Shown here in pieces: positions 7,856 to 15,975 of a stretch of DNA of 22,498 nucleotides (the stretch's first letter is position 1; each line of letters opens with the position of its first letter). The DNA is from BNXB01 sp031556375. Lineage in GTDB: Bacteria > Bacteroidota > Bacteroidia > Bacteroidales > Azobacteroidaceae. The stretch lies in assembly GCA_031556375.1 (NCBI GenBank), contig JAVBTA010000066.1:1-22498 (forward strand), in the 5' to 3' direction. A program made the translations under genes and the position numbers. Under the pieces are notes generated by a model, which saw only the letters and a program-made list of their open reading frames with translations, searched no databases and was not told where the DNA came from.

Positions 7856-8575
7856 GTGAAAATAGCATTAGTAGGTTATGGAAAGATGGGCAAAGAGATC
7901 GAGAAGATTGCCCGCGACAGAGGGCATGAAATTGTTGCCATCATTGATGTGAATAATGTTCAGGATTTTGATTCTCCGGGGTTTCTTTCGGCAGATGTAG
8001 CGATTGAGTTTACCCGTCCGGAGACTGCAGTCGGAAATTTCCTGAAGTGTTTTGAGCGGAATGTACCTGTTGTGGCAGGAACCACCGGATGGCTTCAGCG
8101 GATGGACGAAATAAAAGCAGCCTGTGCAAATGATGGAAAAACATTCTTTTATGCCTCTAACTATAGCATCGGAGTTAATGTGTTTTTTGCCGTTAATAAA
8201 TATTTAGCCCGAATAATGAATCAATTTCCTTCATACGATGTTCGTATGGAGGAAATTCATCATATCCACAAACTGGATTCTCCCAGTGGAACAGGAATTA
8301 CACTGGCAGAAGGTATTTTAGCAAATATCGATCGGAAAAGTCGTTGGGAAGAAAGTGAACAACCCGTTCCGGCTGATGTATTGGCTATCCACTCCATGCG
8401 TGAAGGGGAAGTTCCAGGAATTCACACGGTGATTTATGAATCAGAAGCTGATGTTATCAGTATAAAACATGATGCGAAGAACAGGAAAGGCTTTGCGTTA
8501 GGCGCAGTGATGGCTGCTGAGTTTACCAAGGGTAAAAAAGGGTTCCTGACAATGAATGATATCTTTAATTTTTAA
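7856..8575 (+). CDS. dapB: 4-hydroxy-tetrahydrodipicolinate reductase
   Basis: DapB reduces hydroxy-tetrahydrodipicolinate with NAD(P)H in the diaminopimelate/lysine pathway, feeding peptidoglycan and protein synthesis. The 239-residue protein starts at GTG 7856. It shows the dinucleotide-binding GYGKMG (7-12), EFTRPE (51-56), AGTTGW (74-79) and the signature EEIHHIHKLDSPSGTG (132-146). The acid/base His135 and Lys139 match E. coli His159 and Lys163. It is shorter than the 273-residue E. coli enzyme, as I recall for Bacteroidota. The start lies 9 nt after the preceding stop, and lepB begins 5 nt after its own stop, making a tight dapB-lepB-wbqC-like cluster. Confidence 0.95.
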   Translation: MKIALVGYGKMGKEIEKIARDRGHEIVAIIDVNNVQDFDSPGFLSADVAIEFTRPETAVGNFLKCFERNVPVVAGTTGWLQRMDEIKAACANDGKTFFYASNYSIGVNVFFAVNKYLARIMNQFPSYDVRMEEIHHIHKLDSPSGTGITLAEGILANIDRKSRWEESEQPVPADVLAIHSMREGEVPGIHTVIYESEADVISIKHDAKNRKGFALGAVMAAEFTKGKKGFLTMNDIFNF

Positions 8576-8580
8576 TATTG

Positions 8581-9999
8581 ATGGATAGAATAAAAAATGC
8601 GACCAAAGCGCAGTGGATCAAATTTTCCATAGTTGCTCTACTATATCTTTTGTTTACAATTTGGGTTGGCAATGCCTGGCTTTTGTTGGGATTTCCGGTT
8701 ATTTTTGACATTTATGTGTCTAAGTATATTCCCTGGGGGGCCTGGAAGAAATCGGATAAGCCGGTTGTAAAGAAGATTGTGGAATGGACTGATGCTATTC
8801 TTTTTGCCTTGGTTGCAGTTTATCTGATTAATTTGTTCATTTTCCAAAACTATAAGATTCCAAGTTCTTCATTGGAAAAAACGCTTTTGGTCGGGGATTA
8901 CCTGTTTGTGAGTAAACTTAGTTATGGTCCTCGAGTTCCGAATACTCCTTTGTCGTTTCCTTTGGCACAACATACCCTTCCGTTTTTTGATTGTAAATCG
9001 TATATTGAATGGCCTCAATGGCCTTATCATCGATTGAAAGGATTCGGGGAGGTAAAGCGTTATGATATTGTTGTTTTTAACTTTCCAGCCGGAGATACAG
9101 TGGCTTTGAAACAACAAAATCCGGATTATTATCAATTATGTGATGTATATGGACGTGATGCCGTTTTGGCTAATAAAGATTATTTCGGAGATATTGTCTA
9201 TAGACCGGTCGACCGACGTGAGAATTACGTGAAACGTTGTGTCGGAATGCCTGGGGATTCATTGCAGATTATTAATAATAAAGTGTATATCGATGGCGCT
9301 CCATTGGAAGATCCTAAAAATATGCAGTTGAATTATTTTGTGGAAACTACCGGAGCACTTTGGACGGATAAGCAGTTCAGAATGCTCAATGTGAGCAAAG
9401 AAGACTATTCTACTTCTTTATGTAATACAAAAGAGGGTGCTGTTAACTGGTTTTCCTTGTTGGGAATAAAGCCGAATAGTTCAGGAAATTATAATCCGGT
9501 TTATAATATTCCTCTGACACAAGAAGCTTTGGCTCTGATCAAAAAAACGGGCATGGCAAAGACTGTAGTTGTCGAGCCTCAGGAGTTTGGCGGCAACTAT
9601 TTTTATCCGGGTAATCGATTAAATACAGGATGGACCAGGGACAATTTTGGCCCGTTGTGGATTCCTAAAAAAGGAGCGACTATTTCTTTGAATCAGGCAA
9701 ATATAGGATTGTATTCCCGTTGTATTATTAATTATGAGGGTAATACAATGAAGGAAGAAGGCGGGAAAATCTATATTAATGATCAGTTGGCCGACAGTTA
9801 TACCTTCAAATACGATTATTATTTCATGATGGGTGATAACCGTCATAAATCGGCGGATTCACGTTCATGGGGATTTGTCCCTGAAGATCACGTAGTCGGT
9901 AAACCGATAGTGGTTTGGCTTTCTACAGATAAAGATCGTGGCTTATTTGATGGCGGAATCCGTTGGAAACGTTTGTTCAAGTGGGTTGGAAATGATTAA
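8581..9999 (+). CDS. lepB: Signal peptidase I (S26 family)
   Basis: LepB removes signal peptides from exported proteins at the outer face of the inner membrane, and would serve the secreted proteins encoded nearby. I choose ATG 8581 (472 residues) over an in-frame TTG one codon earlier. Hydrophobic segments at about 14-45 and 71-89 precede the catalytic region. Catalytic Ser97 lies in IPSSSLEKTL, with Leu-Glu replacing the Met-Met of E. coli, and Lys218 lies in YVKRCVGMPGD. The box FMMGDNRHKSADSRSWG (415-431) completes the active site. The protein is longer than the 324-residue E. coli enzyme owing to insertions after Ser97 and between Lys218 and the GDN box; long forms are usual in this phylum. 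Confidence 0.95.
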   Translation: MDRIKNATKAQWIKFSIVALLYLLFTIWVGNAWLLLGFPVIFDIYVSKYIPWGAWKKSDKPVVKKIVEWTDAILFALVAVYLINLFIFQNYKIPSSSLEKTLLVGDYLFVSKLSYGPRVPNTPLSFPLAQHTLPFFDCKSYIEWPQWPYHRLKGFGEVKRYDIVVFNFPAGDTVALKQQNPDYYQLCDVYGRDAVLANKDYFGDIVYRPVDRRENYVKRCVGMPGDSLQIINNKVYIDGAPLEDPKNMQLNYFVETTGALWTDKQFRMLNVSKEDYSTSLCNTKEGAVNWFSLLGIKPNSSGNYNPVYNIPLTQEALALIKKTGMAKTVVVEPQEFGGNYFYPGNRLNTGWTRDNFGPLWIPKKGATISLNQANIGLYSRCIINYEGNTMKEEGGKIYINDQLADSYTFKYDYYFMMGDNRHKSADSRSWGFVPEDHVVGKPIVVWLSTDKDRGLFDGGIRWKRLFKWVGND

Positions 10000-10624
10000 T
10001 ACAGCCTGGTTGTCGACAGCCTACCTGGCTCCTGTCGATTATTACAGATGCCTGACTGAATTTGACAAAATCATAATTGAACAATATTGTAATTACGTTA
10101 AGCAGACTTATCGTAATCGGTGTATTATTGCATCGGCTAATGGGCCTCAGGTATTGAGTATTCCGGTTGAAAGGACAGATTCTCCCAAATGTTTGACGAA
10201 GGATATCCGGATCTCGGATCATAATAACTGGAGGCATTTGCATTGGAATGCAATTGTTTCCGCATATAATTCGACACCTTTTTTTGAGTATTATGAGGAT
10301 GATTTCCACCCATTCTATGAGCGGAAATATGAATTCCTGTTTGATTTTAATGAAGCTTTGAGAGAGCTTATATGTCGCCTAATCGATATTGATCTTAAAG
10401 TATGTTATACGTCTGTGTATGGTATTGTAGGGAGTGATATCTTAGATTCAGAATCTCTGTCGGCAAATGATTTCAGAGAAACAATCCATCCCAAAAGAGA
10501 GCCTATACATTCGGAGTTCAAACCATATTATCAGGTTTTTGATTCAAAATTCGGATTTCAGTCTAATCTGAGTATCATTGATTTGTTATTCAATATGGGC
10601 CCGGAATCGGTTTTATTTTTGTAG
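9992..10624 (+). CDS. WbqC-like family protein
   Basis: This 210-residue protein resembles the WbqC family, whose founder lies in an O-antigen gene cluster; the biochemical activity is uncertain. Recognisable marks are an N-terminal STAYLAPVDYYR, conserved IPVERTD (58-64), and HNNWRHLHWNAIVSAYNSTPFFEYYEDDF (77-105), the family core. I start it at ATG 9992, which overlaps the lepB stop by 8 nt, a translational-coupling arrangement. The frame is open further upstream to 9938, but that would extend deep into lepB. Its 3' end overlaps a convergent regulator gene by 35 bp. The dapB-lepB-wbqC-like order appears to be an operon; a link to envelope assembly is inference from the neighbours. Confidence 0.85.
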   Translation: MINTAWLSTAYLAPVDYYRCLTEFDKIIIEQYCNYVKQTYRNRCIIASANGPQVLSIPVERTDSPKCLTKDIRISDHNNWRHLHWNAIVSAYNSTPFFEYYEDDFHPFYERKYEFLFDFNEALRELICRLIDIDLKVCYTSVYGIVGSDILDSESLSANDFRETIHPKREPIHSEFKPYYQVFDSKFGFQSNLSIIDLLFNMGPESVLFL

Positions 10625-11150
10625 TAATGAATTTTAACCAATTCTTCCAAAATGGTTTTCTCTTTTTTTCTTCCAAATTCGTCAGATATTCATCCAGAAA
10701 GTCAATTATGTTTCCTCCGTCTGTAATCCCTACTTTTTTTCTGATGTTTGTTTTTTTGATCCGGATGGTTGTAGGAGCATATTTTGAAATAAAACAAATC
10801 TTACTTGTGTCAAATCCTGCTTTCATCAAACAACAGATTTGAATTTCATTTTCATTAAGTTCGGGGAATGCTTCGGTGAGGCGAGTTAGAAAATTGTTGT
10901 GTACGATATTTAGCAGGATATAGAATTCTTCTTCATTAGCATTTGCATCCGGTTGCCCATAAAGGATTTCATTAATTCTGGTTAAGACCTTTTGTTCTTT
11001 AGAGTCTTCTACCGGGGATGAGTTCATAATCAATAACTGTTTTGATACCTCAAATCGTTGGTTTATTGATTCATTTGATAAATACGAATTTGCCGAATAA
11101 CCTTTTTCCTTGGTGGTGTTCTTCATAACTTGGTTAAAGTTTTTACGCAT
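10590..11150 (-). CDS. Small LuxR-type helix-turn-helix protein
   Basis: This 186-residue protein has a C-terminal DNA-binding segment (about 92-157) of the LuxR/NarL-like type found at the end of Bacteroidota TPR-containing regulators. It shows AFPELNENEIQICCLMKAGFDTSKICFISK and then a recognition-helix-like TTIRIKKTNIRKKVGI. The N-terminal 90 residues are polar and probably helical, without the TPR repeats, membrane segment or receiver domain usually attached, so its input is unknown. A basic tail (about 161-180, EKKRKPFWKNWLKF) follows. It starts at ATG 11150, with MKNTTKE (residue 9) as an alternative. A good Bacteroides promoter lies 50 nt upstream. The 3' end overlaps the WbqC-like gene on the opposite strand. 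Confidence 0.7.
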   Translation of the reverse strand: MRKNFNQVMKNTTKEKGYSANSYLSNESINQRFEVSKQLLIMNSSPVEDSKEQKVLTRINEILYGQPDANANEEEFYILLNIVHNNFLTRLTEAFPELNENEIQICCLMKAGFDTSKICFISKYAPTTIRIKKTNIRKKVGITDGGNIIDFLDEYLTNLEEKKRKPFWKNWLKFITTKIKPIPGPY

Positions 11151-11199
11151 TAGTGGTTAATAATCCTGGCAATATTTATTTAGGCGAAATATCTTCTTG

Positions 11200-11230
11200 C
11201 AAAGGTAGTATAATAGATGTAAAATGCAAA
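11200..11230 (-). promoter_or_regulatory. Promoter of the LuxR-type regulator
   Basis: Read on the minus strand, TTTG (11227-11230) is followed after 19 nt by TACCTTTG (11200-11207). Both elements and the spacing fit the Bacteroides primary sigma-factor promoter. Transcription would start near 11195, giving a leader of about 45 nt before the ATG at 11150. This is one of the two best promoter matches in the window. Confidence 0.6.
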
Positions 11231-11254
11231 TAAATTAGTTCTGTTTTTGGAGAT

Positions 11255-11310
11255 AAAAAATTCTAAGTCTTTAATTTTATATATAAATCTGTTGATTAAA
11301 GACTTAGAAT
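11255..11310 (-). terminator. Intrinsic terminator after the GH88/105 fusion gene
   Basis: ATTCTAAGTCTTTAAT (11260-11275) and ATTAAAGACTTAGAAT (11295-11310) form a perfect 16-bp inverted repeat with a 19-nt loop. On the minus strand the stem ends in a run of T (11260-11255). It starts 21 nt after the stop codon of the gene ending at 11332. The stem is AT-rich but long. The loop itself contains a 12-nt palindrome, TTTATATATAAA (11276-11287). Nothing else is seen in the 11151-11331 gap besides this and the regulator promoter. Confidence 0.7.
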
Positions 11311-11331
11311 CGTGTTTTGTATTATTTCAAA

Positions 11332-13227
11332 TTACTTTGAAATTTTTGTTTGAGGACTCATTTTGATGACTTCGCTTCCTGCTAATAAGAAAGCTCCGGT
11401 TCCATATACTTCCCAACTATCTACTGTGAAGTTCTTGCGAGGATCAGCTCCGATTGGTTGTACCCATCCGACACGTCCTTCGTAGTTTACGCAACCATTC
11501 AATGATTTCCATGCTCTTTCTACTACCGGGCGGTAGGTGTCTTTGTCCAGTAAACCATTGTTAATACCCCATGCCAGAGCATAGCAAAAGAATCCAGAAC
11601 CGCTGACTTCACCTCCGGGATAAGAATCCGGATCCAAAAGACTGGCTCTCCACAGCCCGTCAGCTTGCTGAATAGAAGCGATTTTTTCGGCCATGTCTTT
11701 AAACAATTGTTCATAAAATGGGCGTTCAACGTAATTTTTCGGTAATTCTTCCAGAACACGAACTAGTCCGCCCATGACCCAACCGTTACCGCGCGACCAG
11801 AAAATACGTTTACCATTAGCTTCGTATCTGTCTTTTCCGTCGTTTTTAATGACATAATTCAAGTCTCTGGCAAAGAGTTTTTCTTCTTTGTTGTACAACA
11901 GATTATAACATTCTTTGAAATACTCATCATTAGCTGCCAGATATTTCTGATCGCCTGTTACCGCAGCGAGTTTTGCCAGGACAGGAGGTGCCATAAACAA
12001 AGCATCGCACCACCACCATTTTATTCTTTCAATACCTCTGACAGGATAAGGATTTTTCATGAATTTTTGAACCGTATCAACAGTTGCTTTGATCATCGCT
12101 TTGTTTTTAACATTGCGGTACATATCCAGATACATCTGGCAGATAGCAATATCGTCCGCATGATACCAACGAGGACCAGTTCCCCATTTAATGGAATCTT
12201 TTCCTACGGCCATCATAGCATTGAAAAGATCTTTAGAACCAGTAGTTTTCCAGGCAGCGAAAACACCTGCATAAAAGGCTCCGTTCGTCCAATCCCATTG
12301 TTTGTGACGAGGATGTTTTATTTGCCATTCAGCTGCTTTTAGCATTGTAGCCTTGATATATTCAGGACAGAAGACATTTGGTTTTGTAGCATCTACTACA
12401 CCTCTGAAATAACCGATAGATTCAGCCAGACCAGCCAACGGATTTTTCATGTCTTTTTCGAATTCAAGACTGCAAGAGCCTGTATATCCGACTTCTCTCA
12501 GTGTTTTTACAAATTTAGGGATGTCAATGATTCCGCGTCCCATTTCACAGGTTGATCCTGCTTTGCTGGCAGAAGTAACATCTTTAATGTGAATGTCGAA
12601 AACACGAGCGTGATATTTTTTCAAATCTTCGCTTGGGTCAAAACCATCACGGGTATCGTGGCCGATGTCAAGGCACATGCCAATACGAGGATCCAAATGG
12701 CCCACATGATCGATAACATCTTTCGCATTCGGGAATAATTTGATATCCGGACCATGAAGGTGAATAGCGTAGTTGAAGTTGTATTCTTTGACTTTTTCAT
12801 CTACGTATGGAAGTAACTCTACATTAGGAACCCCTACAATAAGTTTTACTCCGACTCTTTTTGCATAAGCGAAAGCATTGTCAACCTCTTCTTTGGTCTT
12901 CATATAAATAGGACCTACTCCATAACCGGTGACATTATATTCTTTCAGTTTAGCATGAAAAGCGGCAATTTCTTCATCTGTACTTTTGAATGGAAGATGA
13001 AAATCTTTGATGCAAAGGTAATGGACATCCATCCGTTTCATCATTTTAAGAGTAGAATCCAGGTCGAAATTAACAAAACTATAACCAGCGATCGCTAATT
13101 TGAATTGTTCGTTATTCTCCCATGTGGATTTTTTAAATTGAGCGCTTGTCTTTAGCGGGAACAGCATTGCAATCATTGCAATCATAAAGAGCCCGGTGAA
13201 AGATCTTCTTAATAGGGATTTTCTCAT
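11332..13227 (-). CDS. Secreted TIM-barrel sugar isomerase-like / GH88-GH105 hydrolase fusion
   Basis: The 631-residue protein joins two enzymes behind a signal peptide (1-29, ending KTSA). Residues about 42-280 match xylose isomerase-like TIM barrels (AP endonuclease 2 fold), with likely metal or substrate ligands in IHLHGPD (155-161), CLDIGHD (185-191), DIHIKD (211-216) and SLEFEKD (253-259). Residues about 290-622 match the GH88/GH105 unsaturated uronyl hydrolase barrel, with WWWCDALFMAPP (404-415, Asp408), FWSRGNGWVMGG (476-487) and a C-terminal GWVQPIGADP...YGTGAFLLAGSEV. GH105 enzymes split unsaturated galacturonic acid from lyase-made rhamnogalacturonan or pectin fragments. A pectate-lyase-like gene lies 5 kb away. 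The TIM half may be an enzyme or an accessory module; its substrate is unknown. Confidence 0.85.
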   Translation of the reverse strand: MRKSLLRRSFTGLFMIAMIAMLFPLKTSAQFKKSTWENNEQFKLAIAGYSFVNFDLDSTLKMMKRMDVHYLCIKDFHLPFKSTDEEIAAFHAKLKEYNVTGYGVGPIYMKTKEEVDNAFAYAKRVGVKLIVGVPNVELLPYVDEKVKEYNFNYAIHLHGPDIKLFPNAKDVIDHVGHLDPRIGMCLDIGHDTRDGFDPSEDLKKYHARVFDIHIKDVTSASKAGSTCEMGRGIIDIPKFVKTLREVGYTGSCSLEFEKDMKNPLAGLAESIGYFRGVVDATKPNVFCPEYIKATMLKAAEWQIKHPRHKQWDWTNGAFYAGVFAAWKTTGSKDLFNAMMAVGKDSIKWGTGPRWYHADDIAICQMYLDMYRNVKNKAMIKATVDTVQKFMKNPYPVRGIERIKWWWCDALFMAPPVLAKLAAVTGDQKYLAANDEYFKECYNLLYNKEEKLFARDLNYVIKNDGKDRYEANGKRIFWSRGNGWVMGGLVRVLEELPKNYVERPFYEQLFKDMAEKIASIQQADGLWRASLLDPDSYPGGEVSGSGFFCYALAWGINNGLLDKDTYRPVVERAWKSLNGCVNYEGRVGWVQPIGADPRKNFTVDSWEVYGTGAFLLAGSEVIKMSPQTKISK

Positions 13228-13270
13228 GATTTTATAAATAAAGTTAGTAGAATTGTCTTTTTATGGTTTA

Positions 13271-13288
13271 GCCGTGTGCGCAAACGGC
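13271..13288. promoter_or_regulatory. GC-rich palindrome at the predicted start of the fusion gene transcript
   Basis: GCCGTGTGCGCAAACGGC is an 18-bp palindrome with one mismatched pair (8 of 9 pairs symmetric) in otherwise AT-rich DNA. It lies 2 nt downstream of a -7 element (TATATTTG on the minus strand, 13291-13298), so it covers the expected transcription start of the gene beginning at 13227. It could be a repressor operator, or a 5'-end mRNA hairpin. No T-run follows on the minus strand, which argues against a terminator for the upstream DUF2141 gene. Confidence 0.45.
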
Positions 13289-13290
13289 TG

Positions 13291-13298
13291 CAAATATA
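13291..13298 (-). promoter_or_regulatory. Candidate -7 element of the GH88/105 fusion gene
   Basis: On the minus strand this reads TATATTTG, an exact TANNTTTG match, 64 nt before the ATG at 13227. Only T-rich sequence, not TTTG, is found about 20 nt upstream, so a helper activator may be needed or the promoter may be weak. Confidence 0.4.
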
Positions 13299-13336
13299 AT
13301 AATAAAATCCATGAAAAATGGTTTAAATGTGATAAA

Positions 13337-13744
13337 TTACACTATAGTAATAGAGATTTCCGTATCTTCATCTTCTTCAATTGTAAATTTACAATCATCA
13401 TATTTCGGAGGGCCCATCATTCCTTTTGCATTATTGCTAAATCCATATTTTTCGGTAGGTCCGAAACTACCCATATCCAGTTTATTGTTCTCATTCTCAT
13501 CCTGGAACAAAGAAATTGCGTATTCTCCAGGTTTGACATTGTCAATAATAACGTTAATGGTTTCTCCATCGACTTTTGCATATCCGAGATATGAAGGTTT
13601 TTTGAAGAAATTGTCCTTGTCATATACCGCTACCAGTATATTACCTTTAGTCTTTTCTATTCCATCGACTACAATCGTCAATTTGTTTTGTGCATTCATA
13701 ATACCAGCTACGAATACCATCAGTAAAATTAGTTTTGTTTTCAT
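13337..13744 (-). CDS. Exported DUF2141 protein
   Basis: This 135-residue protein has a signal peptide (1-18, ending GIMNA before Gln19) and one DUF2141 domain. Marks include the strand pattern GNILVAVYDKDNF, PGEYAISLFQDENENNKLDMG (an EF-hand-like acidic loop, about 77-91), then GFSNNAKGMMGPP and an acidic C-terminus. DUF2141 proteins are small periplasmic or surface beta proteins of unknown function, often encoded beside TonB-dependent receptors in Bacteroidota. It starts 24 nt after the receptor gene stop, so the two form an operon. The acidic loop suggests possible calcium binding, which is inference. Confidence 0.85.
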   Translation of the reverse strand: MKTKLILLMVFVAGIMNAQNKLTIVVDGIEKTKGNILVAVYDKDNFFKKPSYLGYAKVDGETINVIIDNVKPGEYAISLFQDENENNKLDMGSFGPTEKYGFSNNAKGMMGPPKYDDCKFTIEEDEDTEISITIV

Positions 13745-13768
13745 ATCTTTAAATTTTTAAGTAATAAA

Positions 13769-15928
13769 TTATAAGTTTTTCAATTGATTTAATTTTTTAT
13801 TGTGACTTAACGTAATAAATAATCCTATGAAGAAGAACCGGGAATCCGGAGTCGATATTGCTTTCCTTACTCCAGGGTTGATCTGAGAATAGTCATACCC
13901 ATAGATATTTTTGTAACCTAATACATTCTGACATCCGAAGTGGATTATGATATTGGGTTTTGGAAGGTATGACCATGCAATATCCAGTCTGTTCCTATAA
14001 GGAGTTGTTCCTAATTCATTATAGGGCGACATCGAATTATAGTAAGGTGTCCCTGACGATATATTATAATTAACTCCGGCAAGGGATTTCAGAGAACCTA
14101 ACCAATATTTCAGGGTAAGGTTGAAAGTATGATTCGCAGCGTAGTTAGGCGCGATTTTTTCGGAATAATAAGCGTATTTCTTTTCTGTATTATTATAAGA
14201 ATATGTTAACCAATATTCGAGGGATTTGAAGTTGCTCTTCCAGAATACATCTGCCCCCCATCCATAACCGTAACCATTATTTTTTATGTCGACAGGTACA
14301 AATTCTTGCTGATAGTATGTAACAGCATTATTGTATTTTTTGTAATAAGTATCCAGTTGGAATTTGCTGTGTTTTTCTACATAACTATAGGATAATGTCC
14401 CTTTATTAACGGAGGTAAAATCAATGTTGTCCGTCAATTTAAGATAACTCAATGATGGTAACTGAAAATATTCTCCGAATGATGCTGAGATAATATTTTC
14501 ACGGTTTAACCGGTAACCGAGATAAGCTCTTGGAGCCAGGTTGAATTGTTTCAAATATGGAGAATATTCGCCTCTTATACCCAGATTCATTGTCAGATTA
14601 TTGTTCAGAAATAGTTTTGTATCGTTGTATATACCCAATAGATTACTTTCTATTTCTGTTTTGTAGTTATTTCCATCCAACATATAGGTTTCATTGAAAG
14701 GATTGAGAACATATTCGGCTCCCATACGGTTTGTTATCTTCCCGGAAGAATATTGAACTGTAATTTTATTATGATTCCAAATATTTGAATTTTCCACATT
14801 ATCACCTTTGTACTTTACTTCTGTACCGGACAGTTCATCTATGATCAGGTTACTTCCAACAGATAGACTCCATTTTTTATCAAAAAGATGATAGAAATTT
14901 GCCTGGACATAGAAATACACTTCTTTCATATCGTTTGAGAAAGGAATACTATCGACATTCTCATAAGCATAATTCATTGCCGAACTACTGAATTGAGCCT
15001 GAGTGATTAATTTGGTTTTTGGAGAGAATTCTTTTGTGAAAAATAAATCAGCAGAGATCTGTTCCGGATATTTGTCCCAGGTATAATCATCAGGGATCAA
15101 CTTTTGGTAAGGACCTACATTTACATAGTTTATACTTCCTCGATAGGCATAAGAGGGCTTCTGATCCATATGTGTAAGAGATGCAAAGACGGAAGAAATA
15201 CCGATGTCAGTTTTAGATTCAATATGTTTCTTTTCTTTAGTGTTTAGATTTACAATACCCGATAATGCCTGACCAAATTCCGCATTATAACCTCCGGATT
15301 GCAATGCAACTCCTTCAAATAAATCAGAAGAGAAACGTGTGCGTACACCGGTATTTTTAGATGTGAGGTTATATGGATTCATTACAAGCAGGTCATTGAT
15401 ATAGATCTGAGATTCTTCAGAACTTCCTCCCTGGATGATTAATCGTCCGTCATTATCGTTTACCTGCACTCCCGGCAAGACGCGCATATTTCCTATCATA
15501 TCGGCCATTGCTGCCGGATTGGTAACGATATCGAAGCTCGACATTTGGATCGTTTGTGCGGAATAGTCGCTGAATCGTCCGTATTTTGGAGTAGAAACAG
15601 TTACAGACTGCAGGCTGTAAATACTATCTATGAGGACCGTCCGTATTTCGGATTGGTTTTTATTAACCATTACTGATTTATTTTTATATCCGAATGCTTC
15701 AAAATAGATTCTGCGATTCTTTATGGTATCAGAATAGTTAAGGGTAAATTTTCCTTTCATATCGGATGTTGTCCGGATTGAACCATTGTTGAAACTGATC
15801 AATACCCCCGGAATAGGAGAGTTGTTCCTGTCCACAACTTCGCCTGATATTTTGTTTTGAGCATGTATTATCGTGCAACATAACAAAATAATAACTGAGG
15901 AAAATATTCTTTTATTTATTGTTTTCAT
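13769..15928 (-). CDS. TonB-dependent outer-membrane receptor
   Basis: This receptor imports a ligand across the outer membrane using TonB energy. The 719-residue protein has a signal peptide (1-23, ending IIHA), a carboxypeptidase-regulatory-like beta domain (about 27-100, GEVVDRNNSPIPGVLISF), a plug domain (about 125-235, with VLPGVQVNDNDGRLIIQGG, IYINDLLVMNPYN and GIVNLNT) and a beta barrel to the end, finishing in the aromatic strand FFFIGLFITLS. It is shorter than SusC-type glycan receptors (about 1000 residues) and no SusD partner is present, so a small non-glycan ligand such as a metal complex or peptide is more likely; the ligand cannot be read from sequence. A palindromic operator-like site lies 11 nt upstream of its ATG. 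Confidence 0.88.
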   Translation of the reverse strand: MKTINKRIFSSVIILLCCTIIHAQNKISGEVVDRNNSPIPGVLISFNNGSIRTTSDMKGKFTLNYSDTIKNRRIYFEAFGYKNKSVMVNKNQSEIRTVLIDSIYSLQSVTVSTPKYGRFSDYSAQTIQMSSFDIVTNPAAMADMIGNMRVLPGVQVNDNDGRLIIQGGSSEESQIYINDLLVMNPYNLTSKNTGVRTRFSSDLFEGVALQSGGYNAEFGQALSGIVNLNTKEKKHIESKTDIGISSVFASLTHMDQKPSYAYRGSINYVNVGPYQKLIPDDYTWDKYPEQISADLFFTKEFSPKTKLITQAQFSSSAMNYAYENVDSIPFSNDMKEVYFYVQANFYHLFDKKWSLSVGSNLIIDELSGTEVKYKGDNVENSNIWNHNKITVQYSSGKITNRMGAEYVLNPFNETYMLDGNNYKTEIESNLLGIYNDTKLFLNNNLTMNLGIRGEYSPYLKQFNLAPRAYLGYRLNRENIISASFGEYFQLPSLSYLKLTDNIDFTSVNKGTLSYSYVEKHSKFQLDTYYKKYNNAVTYYQQEFVPVDIKNNGYGYGWGADVFWKSNFKSLEYWLTYSYNNTEKKYAYYSEKIAPNYAANHTFNLTLKYWLGSLKSLAGVNYNISSGTPYYNSMSPYNELGTTPYRNRLDIAWSYLPKPNIIIHFGCQNVLGYKNIYGYDYSQINPGVRKAISTPDSRFFFIGLFITLSHNKKLNQLKNL

Positions 15929-15938
15929 TCCTTTTGCA

Positions 15939-15961
15939 TAAACTAGTTTATAAAATAAACT
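15939..15961. promoter_or_regulatory. Operator-like double palindrome before the TonB receptor gene
   Basis: The site reads TAAACTAGTTTAT-AAA-ATAAACT. It holds a perfect 12-bp palindrome (TAAACTAGTTTA, 15939-15950) overlapping a second inverted repeat (AGTTTAT-N3-ATAAACT, 15945-15961). An almost identical site lies at 17208-17229, differing only in the three central bases and the final base. It lies 11-33 nt before the receptor start codon. No good -33/-7 pair is seen around it, so the receptor may use a weak promoter or partly depend on read-through. Confidence 0.55.
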
Positions 15962-15975
15962 GTAATGATAAAAAA

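Noticed and set aside
9938..9991. Upstream extension of the WbqC-like reading frame
   Set aside because: It overlaps lepB by more than 60 nt in another frame, and family-like sequence begins at the ATG at 9992, which overlaps the lepB stop by only 8 nt.
10627..10842. Plus-strand ORF of 71 codons
   Set aside because: It is antisense to the LuxR-type regulator, is rich in Phe from the opposite-strand codons, and has no recognisable domain.
11523..11759. Minus-strand 78-codon ORF inside the fusion gene
   Set aside because: It is an out-of-frame shadow of the intact GH88/105 reading frame with no motif of its own.
13311..13760. Plus-strand ORF of about 149 codons over the DUF2141 gene
   Set aside because: The minus-strand DUF2141 reading has a signal peptide and family motifs; the plus-strand reading is a Ser/Ile-rich shadow.
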